A DNA stretch of 64,000 bases, taken from positions 1 to 64,000 of the forward strand of contig NZ_PJND01000011.1 in the NCBI RefSeq assembly GCF_002846575.1, read 5' to 3'. The DNA is from Flavobacterium lindanitolerans (GTDB taxonomy: Bacteria; Bacteroidota; Bacteroidia; Flavobacteriales; Flavobacteriaceae). A model generated the notes under the pieces. It ran no database searches, was not told the origin of the DNA, and saw nothing but the letters and a program-made list of their open reading frames with translations. How positions within the stretch are numbered: position 1 is the first letter of the stretch; each line of letters opens with the position of its first letter. Below, piece after piece: positions 43,224 through 52,178 of the stretch. A program made the position numbers and the translations under genes.

Positions 43224-43955
43224 ATGCAAAATACCTATACTAAACATTCAGAACAACCCTATGCGTCACATACGGCTTATCTCGAAATAGCCAAGGCTTT
43301 TGACAGACTCACTTATAAAAGCATTTATATTTTTGATTGCATTCAACGAAAAATCGAATATATATCGAATCATCGCTTTTTCTTACACAACCACACACCG
43401 GAAGAAATTATAGAAATGGGCGAAGGTTTTTTCCACACCTTTATCAAGACGGAAGACCAACCCATCGTAAATCAGGCAAATGAAGCGGGTTTTGCTTTTT
43501 ATGCTGCATTACCCGAATCAGAACGTAAAAGCTATACATTGGCATACAATTTTCATCTGGTTGATAAAAACCAAAACACCTTACTTGTTAACCACAGGCT
43601 TACCCCATTATTAATAACCAACGAAGGTAAGATATGGAAAACTTTAGGTATGATTTCATTGGCCACAAATAATTCGTCAGGAAACATCACTCTTACCAAA
43701 GATGGAGACAATTCCATTCTGAAATATGATATCGAAGCAGACCAATGGATAGGCCATAGCAAAATAGCGCTTTCTGAAAGAGAAATCCAGATTCTTCGCT
43801 TTTATGCCCAGGGGCTTACAATCAATGGAATTGCTTCCGTCCTAAACCTCTCTGCCGATACTATCAAATTTCATCGCAGAAACCTGCTCCAAAAACTGGA
43901 AGTAAACAATATTAATAAAGCACTGGCATATGCAACAGCCTGTAAGCTTATATGA
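43224..43955 (+). CDS. LuxR-type (HTH) transcriptional regulator with PAS-like N-terminus
   Basis: 243 residues. The C-terminal LuxR helix-turn-helix is SEREIQILRFYAQGLTINGIASVLNLSADTIKFHRRNLLQKL (in parts, about residues 183-225). The N-terminal 150 residues resemble the PAS-like sensory domains of flavobacterial LuxR regulators (SIYIFDCIQRKIEYIS near residue 33). No phosphoacceptor receiver domain, so it is not a classical response regulator. Divergent from the lipoprotein genes, which it might control. Confidence 0.88.
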   Translation: MQNTYTKHSEQPYASHTAYLEIAKAFDRLTYKSIYIFDCIQRKIEYISNHRFFLHNHTPEEIIEMGEGFFHTFIKTEDQPIVNQANEAGFAFYAALPESERKSYTLAYNFHLVDKNQNTLLVNHRLTPLLITNEGKIWKTLGMISLATNNSSGNITLTKDGDNSILKYDIEADQWIGHSKIALSEREIQILRFYAQGLTINGIASVLNLSADTIKFHRRNLLQKLEVNNINKALAYATACKLI

Positions 43956-44183
43956 AGATTAAAGTAATTAATCCCGAATGGGGTGTCTTGATTTATGTAA
44001 AATTAATTGTTACTGTTTGGAGAATGTAGCTTTTGAGTACGTTTAAAAATTCTTTTCTTAATGAGAAGAAATCAGTAAAAAGAATTTTACATCAAACAGT
44101 AAATATTACAAATCTAATTAGCAATAGCGTAAAGGTAAAAATTCATGATTTCGGAAATTTGACTATACAAAAAATATCAAATC

Positions 44184-44930
44184 ATGAATACACATCAGCA
44201 CGCAGTCAAACCGATAGTAAAAATTACTTATGAGCCACAAAACATAGCCGCTGACGAACCGGCATTCTTTGTTATTTCGGTTACCGAAAATTATAAAAAT
44301 ATTCCTTTGGAAGAAGTACACACCAAGAAAATGCATCTCTTGCTGGTGAACGACGAATTAACATGGTTTGACCATATTCATCCGGAAGAACAGGCAGACG
44401 GTACTTATTATGTTTCTGAAATTTTTCCGTCATCCGGAAAATATCTTTTGTTTATTGACTACAAACCCATAGACCATCCGGCAACTATTGCAAAGCACAC
44501 TATTGAGGTGGACGGCAAGTATCTTTACAAAAAACCGGAATCGGATACAAAATTGGCATCCGTTATTGATGGCTATACGGTAATTTTAGTCAACGGAAAA
44601 GATTTAAAAACAAATGCCAAACAAAGCCTGCAATTTTCAATCGAAAAAGACAGCATCCTTCTTGAAGAAAAAGATATGCAACCTTATCTTGGAGCCAATG
44701 CGCATATTGTAATGATAGGCAAAGCGGATAAAGATTTCCTTCACATACATCCCATGTCAGACAATCGTTTTCCTGTCTATGCTGAAACCTATATTAAAAA
44801 AGCCGGTTTATACAGAATGTGGGTACAGTTTAAAATAGATGGAAAAATCCATACCACAGATTTTACTGTAGAAGTTTCAGAAAATGAGGAAATGGGAGAA
44901 AATCATAACGGTCATGGTGGTCATCATTAA
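44184..44930 (+). CDS. Conserved protein with two beta-sandwich-like halves, His-rich tail
   Basis: 248 residues, no signal peptide. The two similar halves each contain a His motif in a beta context: LTWFDHIHPE (about residue 57) and KDFLHIHPMSDNRFP (about 183). The C-terminus is NHNGHGGHH. The pattern resembles YtkA/FixH-like sequences found near copper and other heavy-metal resistance genes in Bacteroidota; metal handling is inferred from the His clusters and neighbours. The start at 44184 is the first ATG giving this conserved N-terminus. Confidence 0.65.
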   Translation: MNTHQHAVKPIVKITYEPQNIAADEPAFFVISVTENYKNIPLEEVHTKKMHLLLVNDELTWFDHIHPEEQADGTYYVSEIFPSSGKYLLFIDYKPIDHPATIAKHTIEVDGKYLYKKPESDTKLASVIDGYTVILVNGKDLKTNAKQSLQFSIEKDSILLEEKDMQPYLGANAHIVMIGKADKDFLHIHPMSDNRFPVYAETYIKKAGLYRMWVQFKIDGKIHTTDFTVEVSENEEMGENHNGHGGHH

Positions 44931-44963
44931 GGAAAAACAAAGTGAAATCCTCCAAAAAAAGTA

Positions 44964-45356
44964 TCAACCCATTGGTGTACAAATTTCAATTAAAAAGCCA
45001 TCAAGGTCTCTTAGATAGGCAACGATTTGTCCCCACGGTTTTGTTTTTGGATTTTCAACAACAGTGGCACCTGCATTTACAGCTTTTAAAATAGTTTCCT
45101 CTACATTTTCTGTAGTAAAACCTATTTAAATTCCAAATGGTTTGGTTGCTATATTGCTTTCTATAAAACCATCTGTCAAGTTTGATTTTGCTAATACTGT
45201 TGAAGCAAACGAAAGTGTCGTTTCTCCAACTAAAAGTTCCCCATAATCATTTTCAGGTGACACAAATTTTCTTGAAAAGCCGAATGCGTATTCATAAAAC
45301 TCAATGGCTTTTGTCACGTCCTGAACATATAAAATGGTGTAAGCAAATTTTATCAT
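44964..45356 (-). pseudogene. VOC/glyoxalase-family gene with in-frame stop
   Basis: Reading from ATG at 45356, the protein MIKFAYTILYVQDVTKAIEF is a clear VOC-family N-terminus. It meets TAA at 45126-45128 after 76 residues. The same frame then continues without shift (IGFTTENVEETI, PWGQIVAYLRDLDGFLIEI) to TGA at 44964-44966, giving the normal 130-residue family length. A single base change, for instance GAA to TAA, explains it. Function would be a dioxygenase- or glyoxalase-like metal site. Sequencing error is the alternative. Confidence 0.85.
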
Positions 45357-45534
45357 TTGTCGTTTTTATTATTTTTATTCGTTAATGTCAAAGCTCTGTA
45401 TTGGTAGTTTGGTTGGTTAAAATTGCGACTAATGGTTGTGCCTTTGATGTAATAAATTTAGTATTGATTTTGATGAAATCCTACTTTCTAATTTGTACAG
45501 ATGTTTTATAGGAGCATTCCTAAAATCGTGTTTA

Positions 45535-46047
45535 TTATTGATTCAATTGCCCTAATTTCTTTAGTATTTCGGTTAATTCATCGGGTTTATTTGTTCCTAT
45601 GAGCAATTTCTTATTATCTGTAAATTTAAGTTGCAGGCCTTTGTTACCAGAAACATTAAGAGCCTTTCCTTTTCCCATAAAATCGTAACGCAAACCCCAT
45701 CCTCCATACTCAGCAATGGGAGCATATTGTCTTACATAAGATTTTGTCAATGTCTTCCAGGCATAATGCCGAAATTTTAAATGAAAAGGAAAAAAACGAA
45801 CATAAATCCCGTCTTTCCTTATTATGGTCTCAAGCCGGAAGCTAACAAACAGAAAGGTAAGGAATACCGTTAGTGCCGTTGTTATTATAAGTCCTGTATT
45901 GCTCATTGGTTTGTCTCCATAAGGTTCTCCGCCAACAACCTGCTTAATTACACCAAACAAAAAAAGTCCGTTAATGCCTAACAGGATGAACCAAAGCCAC
46001 CATTGCTTGAACCTTTGTCTTTCTGTAAATAGGATTTCGTTATCCAT
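45535..46047 (-). CDS. Small conserved membrane protein with two helices
   Basis: 170 residues. Two membrane helices (about 17-38 and 53-75) are followed by a cytoplasmic, PH-like beta domain (YVRFFPFHLKFRHYAW, GGWGLRYDFMGKGKALNVSG, LLIGTNKPDEL). The KG/GGWGLRY and LLIGT elements are familiar from conserved Bacteroidota proteins of unknown function. The start lies 4 nt after the stop of the S41 peptidase gene, so the two are an operon. Confidence 0.75.
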   Translation of the reverse strand: MDNEILFTERQRFKQWWLWFILLGINGLFLFGVIKQVVGGEPYGDKPMSNTGLIITTALTVFLTFLFVSFRLETIIRKDGIYVRFFPFHLKFRHYAWKTLTKSYVRQYAPIAEYGGWGLRYDFMGKGKALNVSGNKGLQLKFTDNKKLLIGTNKPDELTEILKKLGQLNQ

Positions 46048-46051
46048 TTTT

Positions 46052-47461
46052 TTATTTGCTGTTTAATGTCTCATCCACAAATTTTATCCAATTGTATTCT
46101 GATACTGAACCGTCAATAAAATAATCAGGTTGTAAACCGATATCGTCTATGGCAAAATCCGGAATTCTGTAACTTCTTGACAAACCATAGTAAAGTTCAA
46201 AATCTTTACAAGGTGATTCAATAATGTTGACATTAGAAATATCCAGCATCCCACGGGTAGTCTTTCCGTATAGCTTGACCTTCTTGCTTTGTTTTGCGGT
46301 CAATAAAAACTGTTCGGTCGTACTTCCATTTTTTTCATTAATTACAATACCGATGTTTTCCGGGTATCTTGTTATTTCTTTACGAGTCTGTATAAAAACG
46401 TCTTTATTAAAAATATCTACAAATTTTCCAAGCGATGCGTTTAAAGTCTCATAATATTTTTTGAAGCCTTCCTGTGATTCTTTGTCAAAGTCAGGATTTT
46501 GGGAAAGCTCCAGCATTCTCTGGTTATTAAGAGGCGTAGAATAAAACAGGGTACCCACTGTTCTTATTGGGTTGGTGTATAAAAATGGGATTAACGAACT
46601 GTAACTTGCATCGCTACCTCCCGGATTATTACGGACATCAATAATCAGGTTTTTCGTTGCCAAAATTATATCCTTGTTTTTCTCAATAATGCTGTCGATG
46701 TGCTTCTTTTCTGAAATTTCAAAATCAGGAATTCTCAAATAAGCAGTATTCTCATTTAATTTTTCAAACAGCGGCTTGGCAGTATCCAACCATTGGATTT
46801 CTTTTGAAATAGTAGCATCTTCCTTAATTTCAGGATACTTCTTTTGTAAAATAGTACTATTAAGTTTTAGATAAGTATTTCCTATAGTTGTAATTTTACT
46901 AATCTTTTGGGGAGACTTGTTTCCTAAATAAAGAGTTCCATCATTTTCAGTAAAAACAGTTTTTACATCACCAACTTTCCAGTTTTTATTGGTGGAAGAA
47001 AGGATTGTGCCTACATATTCGTTGTTTCTGCGTTTTATTGCGATAACATAACTGCCAAAACTCCAAATTCCTTCATATTTATCCTGTGTCTTCTTTTTAC
47101 TCAAATATTTTTTAAAATCTTTTTCATTAACCGGGATGTTCTCAACCGTGAAATTGGTTTCCTGAACAGGCTCTTTTAAATATTTAATCCCGATATGTCC
47201 GTCACGAAAAAACCGAACCCATTTATCTATTACTATGGCACATTCTTTATCATTAGGAAGCTGTTTTGCTTTTTCCAAATACATTTGGCTATGAAGTTCA
47301 TAAGCATCTCTTCCTTTTTTGCTGATTATATATTCAAATCCTGCGTCGTTTTCTTCAAATGTTTTTTTCACCCAATTAAAATTGCTTTCACAATCACAGT
47401 TTTGGGCATAACTAAAGGTGGAAAAAGTTAATAACAGGAGTGGTAGAATTTTTCTTTTCAT
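46052..47461 (-). CDS. S41 family peptidase (C-terminal processing type)
   Basis: 469 residues. The signal peptide is MKRKILPLLLLTFSTFSYAQ. The S41 core at about 225-440 has LIIDVRNNPGGSD and the nucleophile in INEKNGSTTEQFLLTAKQ, with the catalytic Lys of YGKTTRG. A preceding DGHIGIKY loop is typical of S41 proteins without a clear PDZ. It is probably a periplasmic or exported protease. First gene of a pair with the small membrane protein. Confidence 0.9.
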   Translation of the reverse strand: MKRKILPLLLLTFSTFSYAQNCDCESNFNWVKKTFEENDAGFEYIISKKGRDAYELHSQMYLEKAKQLPNDKECAIVIDKWVRFFRDGHIGIKYLKEPVQETNFTVENIPVNEKDFKKYLSKKKTQDKYEGIWSFGSYVIAIKRRNNEYVGTILSSTNKNWKVGDVKTVFTENDGTLYLGNKSPQKISKITTIGNTYLKLNSTILQKKYPEIKEDATISKEIQWLDTAKPLFEKLNENTAYLRIPDFEISEKKHIDSIIEKNKDIILATKNLIIDVRNNPGGSDASYSSLIPFLYTNPIRTVGTLFYSTPLNNQRMLELSQNPDFDKESQEGFKKYYETLNASLGKFVDIFNKDVFIQTRKEITRYPENIGIVINEKNGSTTEQFLLTAKQSKKVKLYGKTTRGMLDISNVNIIESPCKDFELYYGLSRSYRIPDFAIDDIGLQPDYFIDGSVSEYNWIKFVDETLNSK

Positions 47462-47549
47462 TATGATAGTATGTAATTTTTATATTCTGAACATGAATCT
47501 GTCTGATACAATGGTAGGATTGCATTACAGTGAAATTCATGGGGGTATT

Positions 47550-47744
47550 TTATTGTCTTTTTTGATTGTTTTTATAGTTTCTCACCAGGACATAGACTGA
47601 AAATAGAAAAGTAATGCTATAAATAACAGCTAAGCCTGTATGCTCAAATTTTAGTGTTTTAAAATCGAACTGTTTAAATAAGACACTTCCCAGAATGATT
47701 GCTATTATACCAAAAATAAACGATGACGCTTTGTTTTTTTCCAT
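47550..47744 (-). CDS. Small membrane protein
   Basis: 64 residues from ATG 47744 (MEKNKASS). Two hydrophobic helices (about 8-26 and 37-56) and a basic tail (NYKNNQKRQ). No recognised family. Its 3' end is 88 bases upstream of the S41 gene. Confidence 0.5.
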   Translation of the reverse strand: MEKNKASSFIFGIIAIILGSVLFKQFDFKTLKFEHTGLAVIYSITFLFSVYVLVRNYKNNQKRQ

Positions 47745-47902
47745 GATTTTCAATGTTTTATCAAATACCAATCAGGTACTCCGATTTTGTGTCTAAAATA
47801 CTTATTTTTAGCTATATTTTATTTCCGTTCTTATCAAAACTATCGGAACAATAAATGTTGCTGACTACAGTAAACCGGCTCTATTTCTGCACTGTGTTGT
47901 AG

Positions 47903-48100
47903 CTAGCTTCTCTTTCTGTATATTTTGACTCCTAACCAAATAGTAATGCTGATGATTAATAGCAGTATAATTACCAAACCTGTCAGGTACCCTAAACCGT
48001 AATCGGTTAGGCGATTGTAATCACATATAAATATTCTCCCTATTTTATAAGTCAAGATTAGTCCTATTATCAATAGAAGGAAAAAAAGTATTTTTCTCAT
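47903..48100 (-). CDS. Small membrane protein
   Basis: 65 residues with two helices (MRKILFFLLLIIGLILTYKI and LGYLTGLVIILLLIISITIW) and a basic end (KIYRKRS). Unknown family; consistent positive-inside topology supports it being real. Confidence 0.5.
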   Translation of the reverse strand: MRKILFFLLLIIGLILTYKIGRIFICDYNRLTDYGLGYLTGLVIILLLIISITIWLGVKIYRKRS

Positions 48101-48175
48101 TATTATTTTGGGTTTTATTTTAAAAATCGCAGAGAGGGGAAATATTTCATCCCACTCTCTGCTGGAATTTTCAGC

Positions 48176-48472
48176 TTACTTTTGAACTGTTGTAGTTGTT
48201 GGTGTGTAAATACCAAAAGTCAAACCAGCAATTAAACCGTTAATAAACGAATGTTTTGTAGTAACAGTATAGTCAGTTGCTCCTTCAGCCATTGCTTTAG
48301 CATCCGAAACTCCAACCGGAGCCAAACCATAAATTACATAGTGATTCCATTTTGAAACTTTTTGCTCTCCTTTAGCTCCTTTTCCTACCACAGTAGTGTA
48401 AGTATAGCATGAAGTAAATAGTGTTGAGCATAGCAAAGCTCCAACTGCCAGAGTGAAAACTCTTTTTTTCAT
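48176..48472 (-). CDS. Bor-like lipoprotein
   Basis: 98 residues. A lipoprotein signal ends FTSCYTYTTVVG, the pattern of phage lambda Bor and its relatives, followed by KWNHYVIYGLAPV and a C-terminal glycine-rich hydrophobic segment (SFINGLIAGLTFGIYTPTT). Bor-type proteins are outer-membrane lipoproteins; Bacteroidota members are common and of unknown role. No phage genes lie nearby. Confidence 0.8.
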   Translation of the reverse strand: MKKRVFTLAVGALLCSTLFTSCYTYTTVVGKGAKGEQKVSKWNHYVIYGLAPVGVSDAKAMAEGATDYTVTTKHSFINGLIAGLTFGIYTPTTTTVQK

Positions 48473-48670
48473 AAATTATCTTTTAAGTTAAATTTCCTTA
48501 CTCATAAGGCTTTTCAGTAACGCCCCGTTTTTTGAGTGGTTTCTGGTCTCCACTATATTTTAATTTATTACACACTTCGTTTTTCACAGATTTTTGATTA
48601 CTGCCACTCCAATCTGATAACAAATTCATCCGAAAGAGAATAATTTTTGAACTTTTTTTACCTTGAACCT

Positions 48671-50197
48671 TTATTGAAATATGTTCATTTCTTCATTATA
48701 GACAGGACTCTGTATACCCAGGAAATTCAATACACTGTGAAACACATGGTGTTGCGTTAGTGACTTGTTGGGCTTGAGTTGTTTTGAGCCGTCAGACACC
48801 CAAACCAGAAAAGGAATTTCATACTGTTCTTTTGGAGCAATGCTCATAGGCATTCCATGCATGTACAGGTTTTTCTCTCCCAAAGATTCACCGTGGTCTG
48901 AAACAAAAATCATCGAACTTTTATACTCTTTCAACTGTTTCAGGTTTTCTATCACACTGTTCAGAATATAGTCCGTATAGACGATGGTGTTATCGTAGGC
49001 ATTGATAAGTTCATCCTTTGAACAGTTACCCAATTCGACACTGTTGCATACGGGCTTGAAATTCTCAAACCGGGACGGATACTTTTTACTATAAGTAGGC
49101 CCGTGACTTGTACTTGTGTGTAATACCACCAACACCTTATCTTTTTTGCTGGCAAGTATCTGTTCTTTCAACCCTGACAATAAAACTTCGTCATAGCCAC
49201 ATCCTTCACCCTGGCAGTCCGGCAGGAGAGCATCACGCTTCTGGTAGTTTTTTATATGAACCGGAGGTTCTCCCCAATTAGTTGTTCTCCAGATGACCTC
49301 TGCATTATTCCTGTAAAGGTAGTTGGGCAGTATCTCATACAGCTTTCCCGTATCGGCATGCTCCAGAATACATTTCACTCCCGCGGTAGTATAGGTGGCA
49401 CAGGAAGTTGCTTCAAAATGGGACAGGTTTTCCACTTTGGAAAGCAGCGGATTAGTGTTTCTCGCATACCCATAGAGTGAAAAATTCTGCTTCCTTGCTG
49501 ATTCTCCGATAACCAAAACCACAACCGATTTTTCGGTATCTTTTATAGTAGCATCCGGTAACAGAATTTCTTTCTTGTTCTTCTGGTATTTGTGAATATA
49601 AAACAAAGAGGTGTTTACAGTATAAGACCAGGGCATTGCAAGTCCTCCTAATTGTTTTGAGTTTTTATCAATCCACAGCCAGTTACTGGCATTGGCAAAT
49701 GCCATACCTACTATAAACAACAGTGTAAGAGACAAAGTGGTTAAAAATTTCTTCAGCGGCACACTTGTTATTTTTGTTTTGACAATAAAGACAGCGGGAA
49801 TAATTCCTAGAAAGATGACATATAGCACCAATTTAAAAGAAAAAAAGCTGCTGGATTCTTCATAATTGGTATTGAGGACATTGCCAATCATACTTTCGTC
49901 TATAATGACACTGTAGGTATTGACAAAATACACTGCAACTGCGCTAATGATAAAAAATAAAACCAATAAAAATTTCCCGACCGGACGAGAGAGATAAAGT
50001 ATCAGGTAGAAAGCAAAGGCATTGGCGACCAGCATCAGCACCACGAGACTTACAATCAGAAGAATGCCGTTTCCACTTTTGTAGTCAACATTATTAAAGA
50101 CATAGCCATAGAATGGAAAATGGAAAAACACAAAGTTCAATAAACTCATCAGTAAGGCAAAATGGGCTAACTTCAGTTTATTTTTTATCTTTAACAT
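48671..50197 (-). CDS. eptA: Phosphoethanolamine transferase (EptA family)
   Basis: 508 residues. Five N-terminal membrane helices (about 5-165) are followed by a periplasmic alkaline-phosphatase-like domain. Metal and nucleophile motifs: VLVIGESARKQNFSLYGY, SCATYTTAGVKCIL with the acceptor Thr, VVLHTSTSHGPTY, and VSDHGESLGE with a downstream HGMP. It transfers phosphoethanolamine from phosphatidylethanolamine to lipid A, lowering negative charge; chromosomal relatives of MCR proteins. The start MLKIKNK is used. It overlaps the upstream PAP2 gene by 20 nt, so the two are translationally linked. Confidence 0.93.
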   Translation of the reverse strand: MLKIKNKLKLAHFALLMSLLNFVFFHFPFYGYVFNNVDYKSGNGILLIVSLVVLMLVANAFAFYLILYLSRPVGKFLLVLFFIISAVAVYFVNTYSVIIDESMIGNVLNTNYEESSSFFSFKLVLYVIFLGIIPAVFIVKTKITSVPLKKFLTTLSLTLLFIVGMAFANASNWLWIDKNSKQLGGLAMPWSYTVNTSLFYIHKYQKNKKEILLPDATIKDTEKSVVVLVIGESARKQNFSLYGYARNTNPLLSKVENLSHFEATSCATYTTAGVKCILEHADTGKLYEILPNYLYRNNAEVIWRTTNWGEPPVHIKNYQKRDALLPDCQGEGCGYDEVLLSGLKEQILASKKDKVLVVLHTSTSHGPTYSKKYPSRFENFKPVCNSVELGNCSKDELINAYDNTIVYTDYILNSVIENLKQLKEYKSSMIFVSDHGESLGEKNLYMHGMPMSIAPKEQYEIPFLVWVSDGSKQLKPNKSLTQHHVFHSVLNFLGIQSPVYNEEMNIFQ

Positions 50198-51011
50198 AGA
50201 CCGTGAAAATTTTATACAATGAGACAACTAAGCTAAGGAATGCGAGGTAAAACACTATCAAATTTTCATTAATTATTTTGGTAATTAATAAAATAGCACT
50301 AACCAGAAATAGAAGAAGAATGACGTGATAATATTTTTTATTGCCAATCCAGGACAGAATTTTATATTTCCGACTGATAAAAATACCTAAAAGCCCGCAA
50401 ATATATCCCACAATACTACCTACAATGACATCAATCGGGTAATGGGCTCCTACTCCAACTCTGGTAAAAGCAAGCCCAAAGCCTATAAGGATTAAGAAAA
50501 AAATCCATCCCATTTTGTACCATAATCTTTTAGGCATAAGGGCAAACATCAGCACGGTTAGAACTGTAAATACTGTAATGGAATGTCCGGAAGGCAGGCT
50601 GGTACATCCGGAGAGCCTTTTGCCAATGATAGAAAAACCTTCATTATCAAATACTGCTGCTGGCCTTGGTACTGCAAATATATTTTTTAGCAGGCTGCAA
50701 AATACTAGTGAAACCAATGAACCGGATAGTAAGGCTTCCCACATTTTAGGAGCATATAGAACAAAAAGACCCAGAAGCGATAAAAAGACCAATGCATCCC
50801 CAAATTGAGTAAAATTATGCAGCAGGTTTGGGTATGGTGCCAGTTTACGATTAATAAAAAGAAAGCTATTTTTCTGTATTTCCGCATATTCATTAATACA
50901 CAAAGCATTCTGTGCATACAGAAACAAAACAATCAAAATCAGTAAGAAGAAAGGTAACAGGAATACAGGTATTTTGAGCCTGGAATAATTATCAATAACT
51001 TTTGCGTTCAT
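50178..51011 (-). CDS. PAP2 superfamily phosphatase, possibly lipid A 1-phosphatase
   Basis: 277 residues with about seven helices. The PAP2 motifs are GKRLSGCTSLPSGHSITVF and RVGVGAHYPIDVIVG, containing the phosphate-binding SGH and the His of the third motif. It is an integral membrane phosphatase. Direct overlap with eptA mirrors the lpxE-eptA pair of Helicobacter pylori, where the 1-phosphate is removed and replaced by phosphoethanolamine. That role is inferred from context; undecaprenyl-pyrophosphate phosphatase is the alternative. Confidence 0.82.
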   Translation of the reverse strand: MNAKVIDNYSRLKIPVFLLPFFLLILIVLFLYAQNALCINEYAEIQKNSFLFINRKLAPYPNLLHNFTQFGDALVFLSLLGLFVLYAPKMWEALLSGSLVSLVFCSLLKNIFAVPRPAAVFDNEGFSIIGKRLSGCTSLPSGHSITVFTVLTVLMFALMPKRLWYKMGWIFFLILIGFGLAFTRVGVGAHYPIDVIVGSIVGYICGLLGIFISRKYKILSWIGNKKYYHVILLLFLVSAILLITKIINENLIVFYLAFLSLVVSLYKIFTVYVKDKK

Positions 51012-51174
51012 ATGCCCTATTATTTAGATACATGCCTTACTAAAGCTCACTTCAGCAGGTATGGAATTAAAATTTAATTGGGCTTTTGAACGATTTGACT
51101 CTTAAAGTGTCAAATACGCTTTTTGGTAAAACACTACATAGGAGTATCTTACCGATTTCTTTTATCGTGTTCTT

Positions 51175-51306
51175 TTATTCTATAAGTTTTTTATTTGGAT
51201 TTTTATTTATAAGATAGGTTCTCATTTTTAGGAAAAAGAATCTGCCTAAAAGAGAAACGAAAAAAATAATTGCAGTAAGAAACAATAACAAAAATTGCTT
51301 TTCCAT
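51175..51306 (-). CDS. 43-residue single-helix membrane protein
   Basis: ATG at 51306 to TAA at 51175. It starts MEKQFLLLFLTAIIFFVSLL, one hydrophobic helix, then a basic tail (LKMRTYLINKNPNKKLIE). Charge pattern and codon use look coding, but there is no homology evidence, so it is tentative. It is the only ORF recognised in the 51012-51523 gap. Confidence 0.35.
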   Translation of the reverse strand: MEKQFLLLFLTAIIFFVSLLGRFFFLKMRTYLINKNPNKKLIE

Positions 51307-51523
51307 AAGTTTTTTTAATTGGCGTTTAAATTTGAAATGGTATAATTACCATAACTGTGTTTTCGGCAAACATAAAAATTTTTTAAACATCTACATAACC
51401 AAAATTTATATTTTACTTAAAATTATTTTTTTTATAACATTTATTTATCATTAAATTATTTATGCTATTTTTATAAAATTAAAACTACATTATATTCTAT
51501 ATAAGCCACTTAATTCAATACTT

Positions 51524-52159
51524 ATGGACCAGTTAAAATCAAGAATCAAGAAATTTAATGAAATAATTGACCGCACATTTGATGATGAGGAAGGCGAGTC
51601 AGAATACAGAATAGAACAGGCGGAAGTTGCAAGTACAGAAGAACTAAAAGAATTATCAACTTTTTTAGACGCTGAAATACCCAAGGAATTATTGGCATTT
51701 TATCTACAGATTGGTGGCATACGAAACCATGCATTTGATGTTTACGGTTTAAATATTCCGTCTGCTAATAGTTTATTGAAACAACTAAAATCCGAACGGC
51801 GTTACGAAAAGCGACAATCTATGGGGCTTATTGATGGTATTAAGCATTCCTGGAGCAATGACCGTCCGGAATTTAGCCATATACCCGAATCCAAAATCAA
51901 CTACATTAATACTAATTATAAATGCATTGGTTTGCATCATTACGATTGGCAATTTGAAGAAGCTTTTTATATTTATTTTGACAAAAACCACCAGTTTGGG
52001 CTGTTGCGTTACCATCAGGATAAATTTGACACTTTATGGCAGGAACATCTTACTCCCCTACTCACGGAAAGCCAGGCCAATCAAACTCTGGAACAATTGC
52101 TCATACAGGTTTTAGACCGGTTGGAAGAAGGAATACTTAATGATTTCAATGGGAATTAA
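51524..52159 (+). CDS. SMI1/KNR4 (SUKH) family protein
   Basis: 211 residues. The SUKH pattern is visible: TEELKELSTFLDAEIPKELLAFYLQIGG at about 38-65 (acidic helix, then IPxELxxFY and a GG turn), then a mixed alpha/beta body with FEEAFYIYFD. The family supplies immunity proteins of polymorphic toxin systems, but many members are orphans or have other roles. No toxin gene lies beside it, so an immunity role is only possible. Confidence 0.75.
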   Translation: MDQLKSRIKKFNEIIDRTFDDEEGESEYRIEQAEVASTEELKELSTFLDAEIPKELLAFYLQIGGIRNHAFDVYGLNIPSANSLLKQLKSERRYEKRQSMGLIDGIKHSWSNDRPEFSHIPESKINYINTNYKCIGLHHYDWQFEEAFYIYFDKNHQFGLLRYHQDKFDTLWQEHLTPLLTESQANQTLEQLLIQVLDRLEEGILNDFNGN

Positions 52160-52178
52160 CAGTAAACTTTATATGGTT

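Noticed and set aside
44033-44233. A 66-codon frame ahead of the His-rich protein gene
   Set aside because: It starts at TTG, overlaps the following gene by 50 bases, has no conserved sequence and no promoter.
45126-45128. Programmed readthrough or recoding of the TAA in the VOC gene
   Set aside because: No structural element or unusual context was seen; a nonsense mutation or sequence error is simpler.
48671-50197. An acquired mobile colistin-resistance (mcr) gene
   Set aside because: The family is the same but the gene sits in a native-looking operon with PAP2, with no IS or base-composition change around it.
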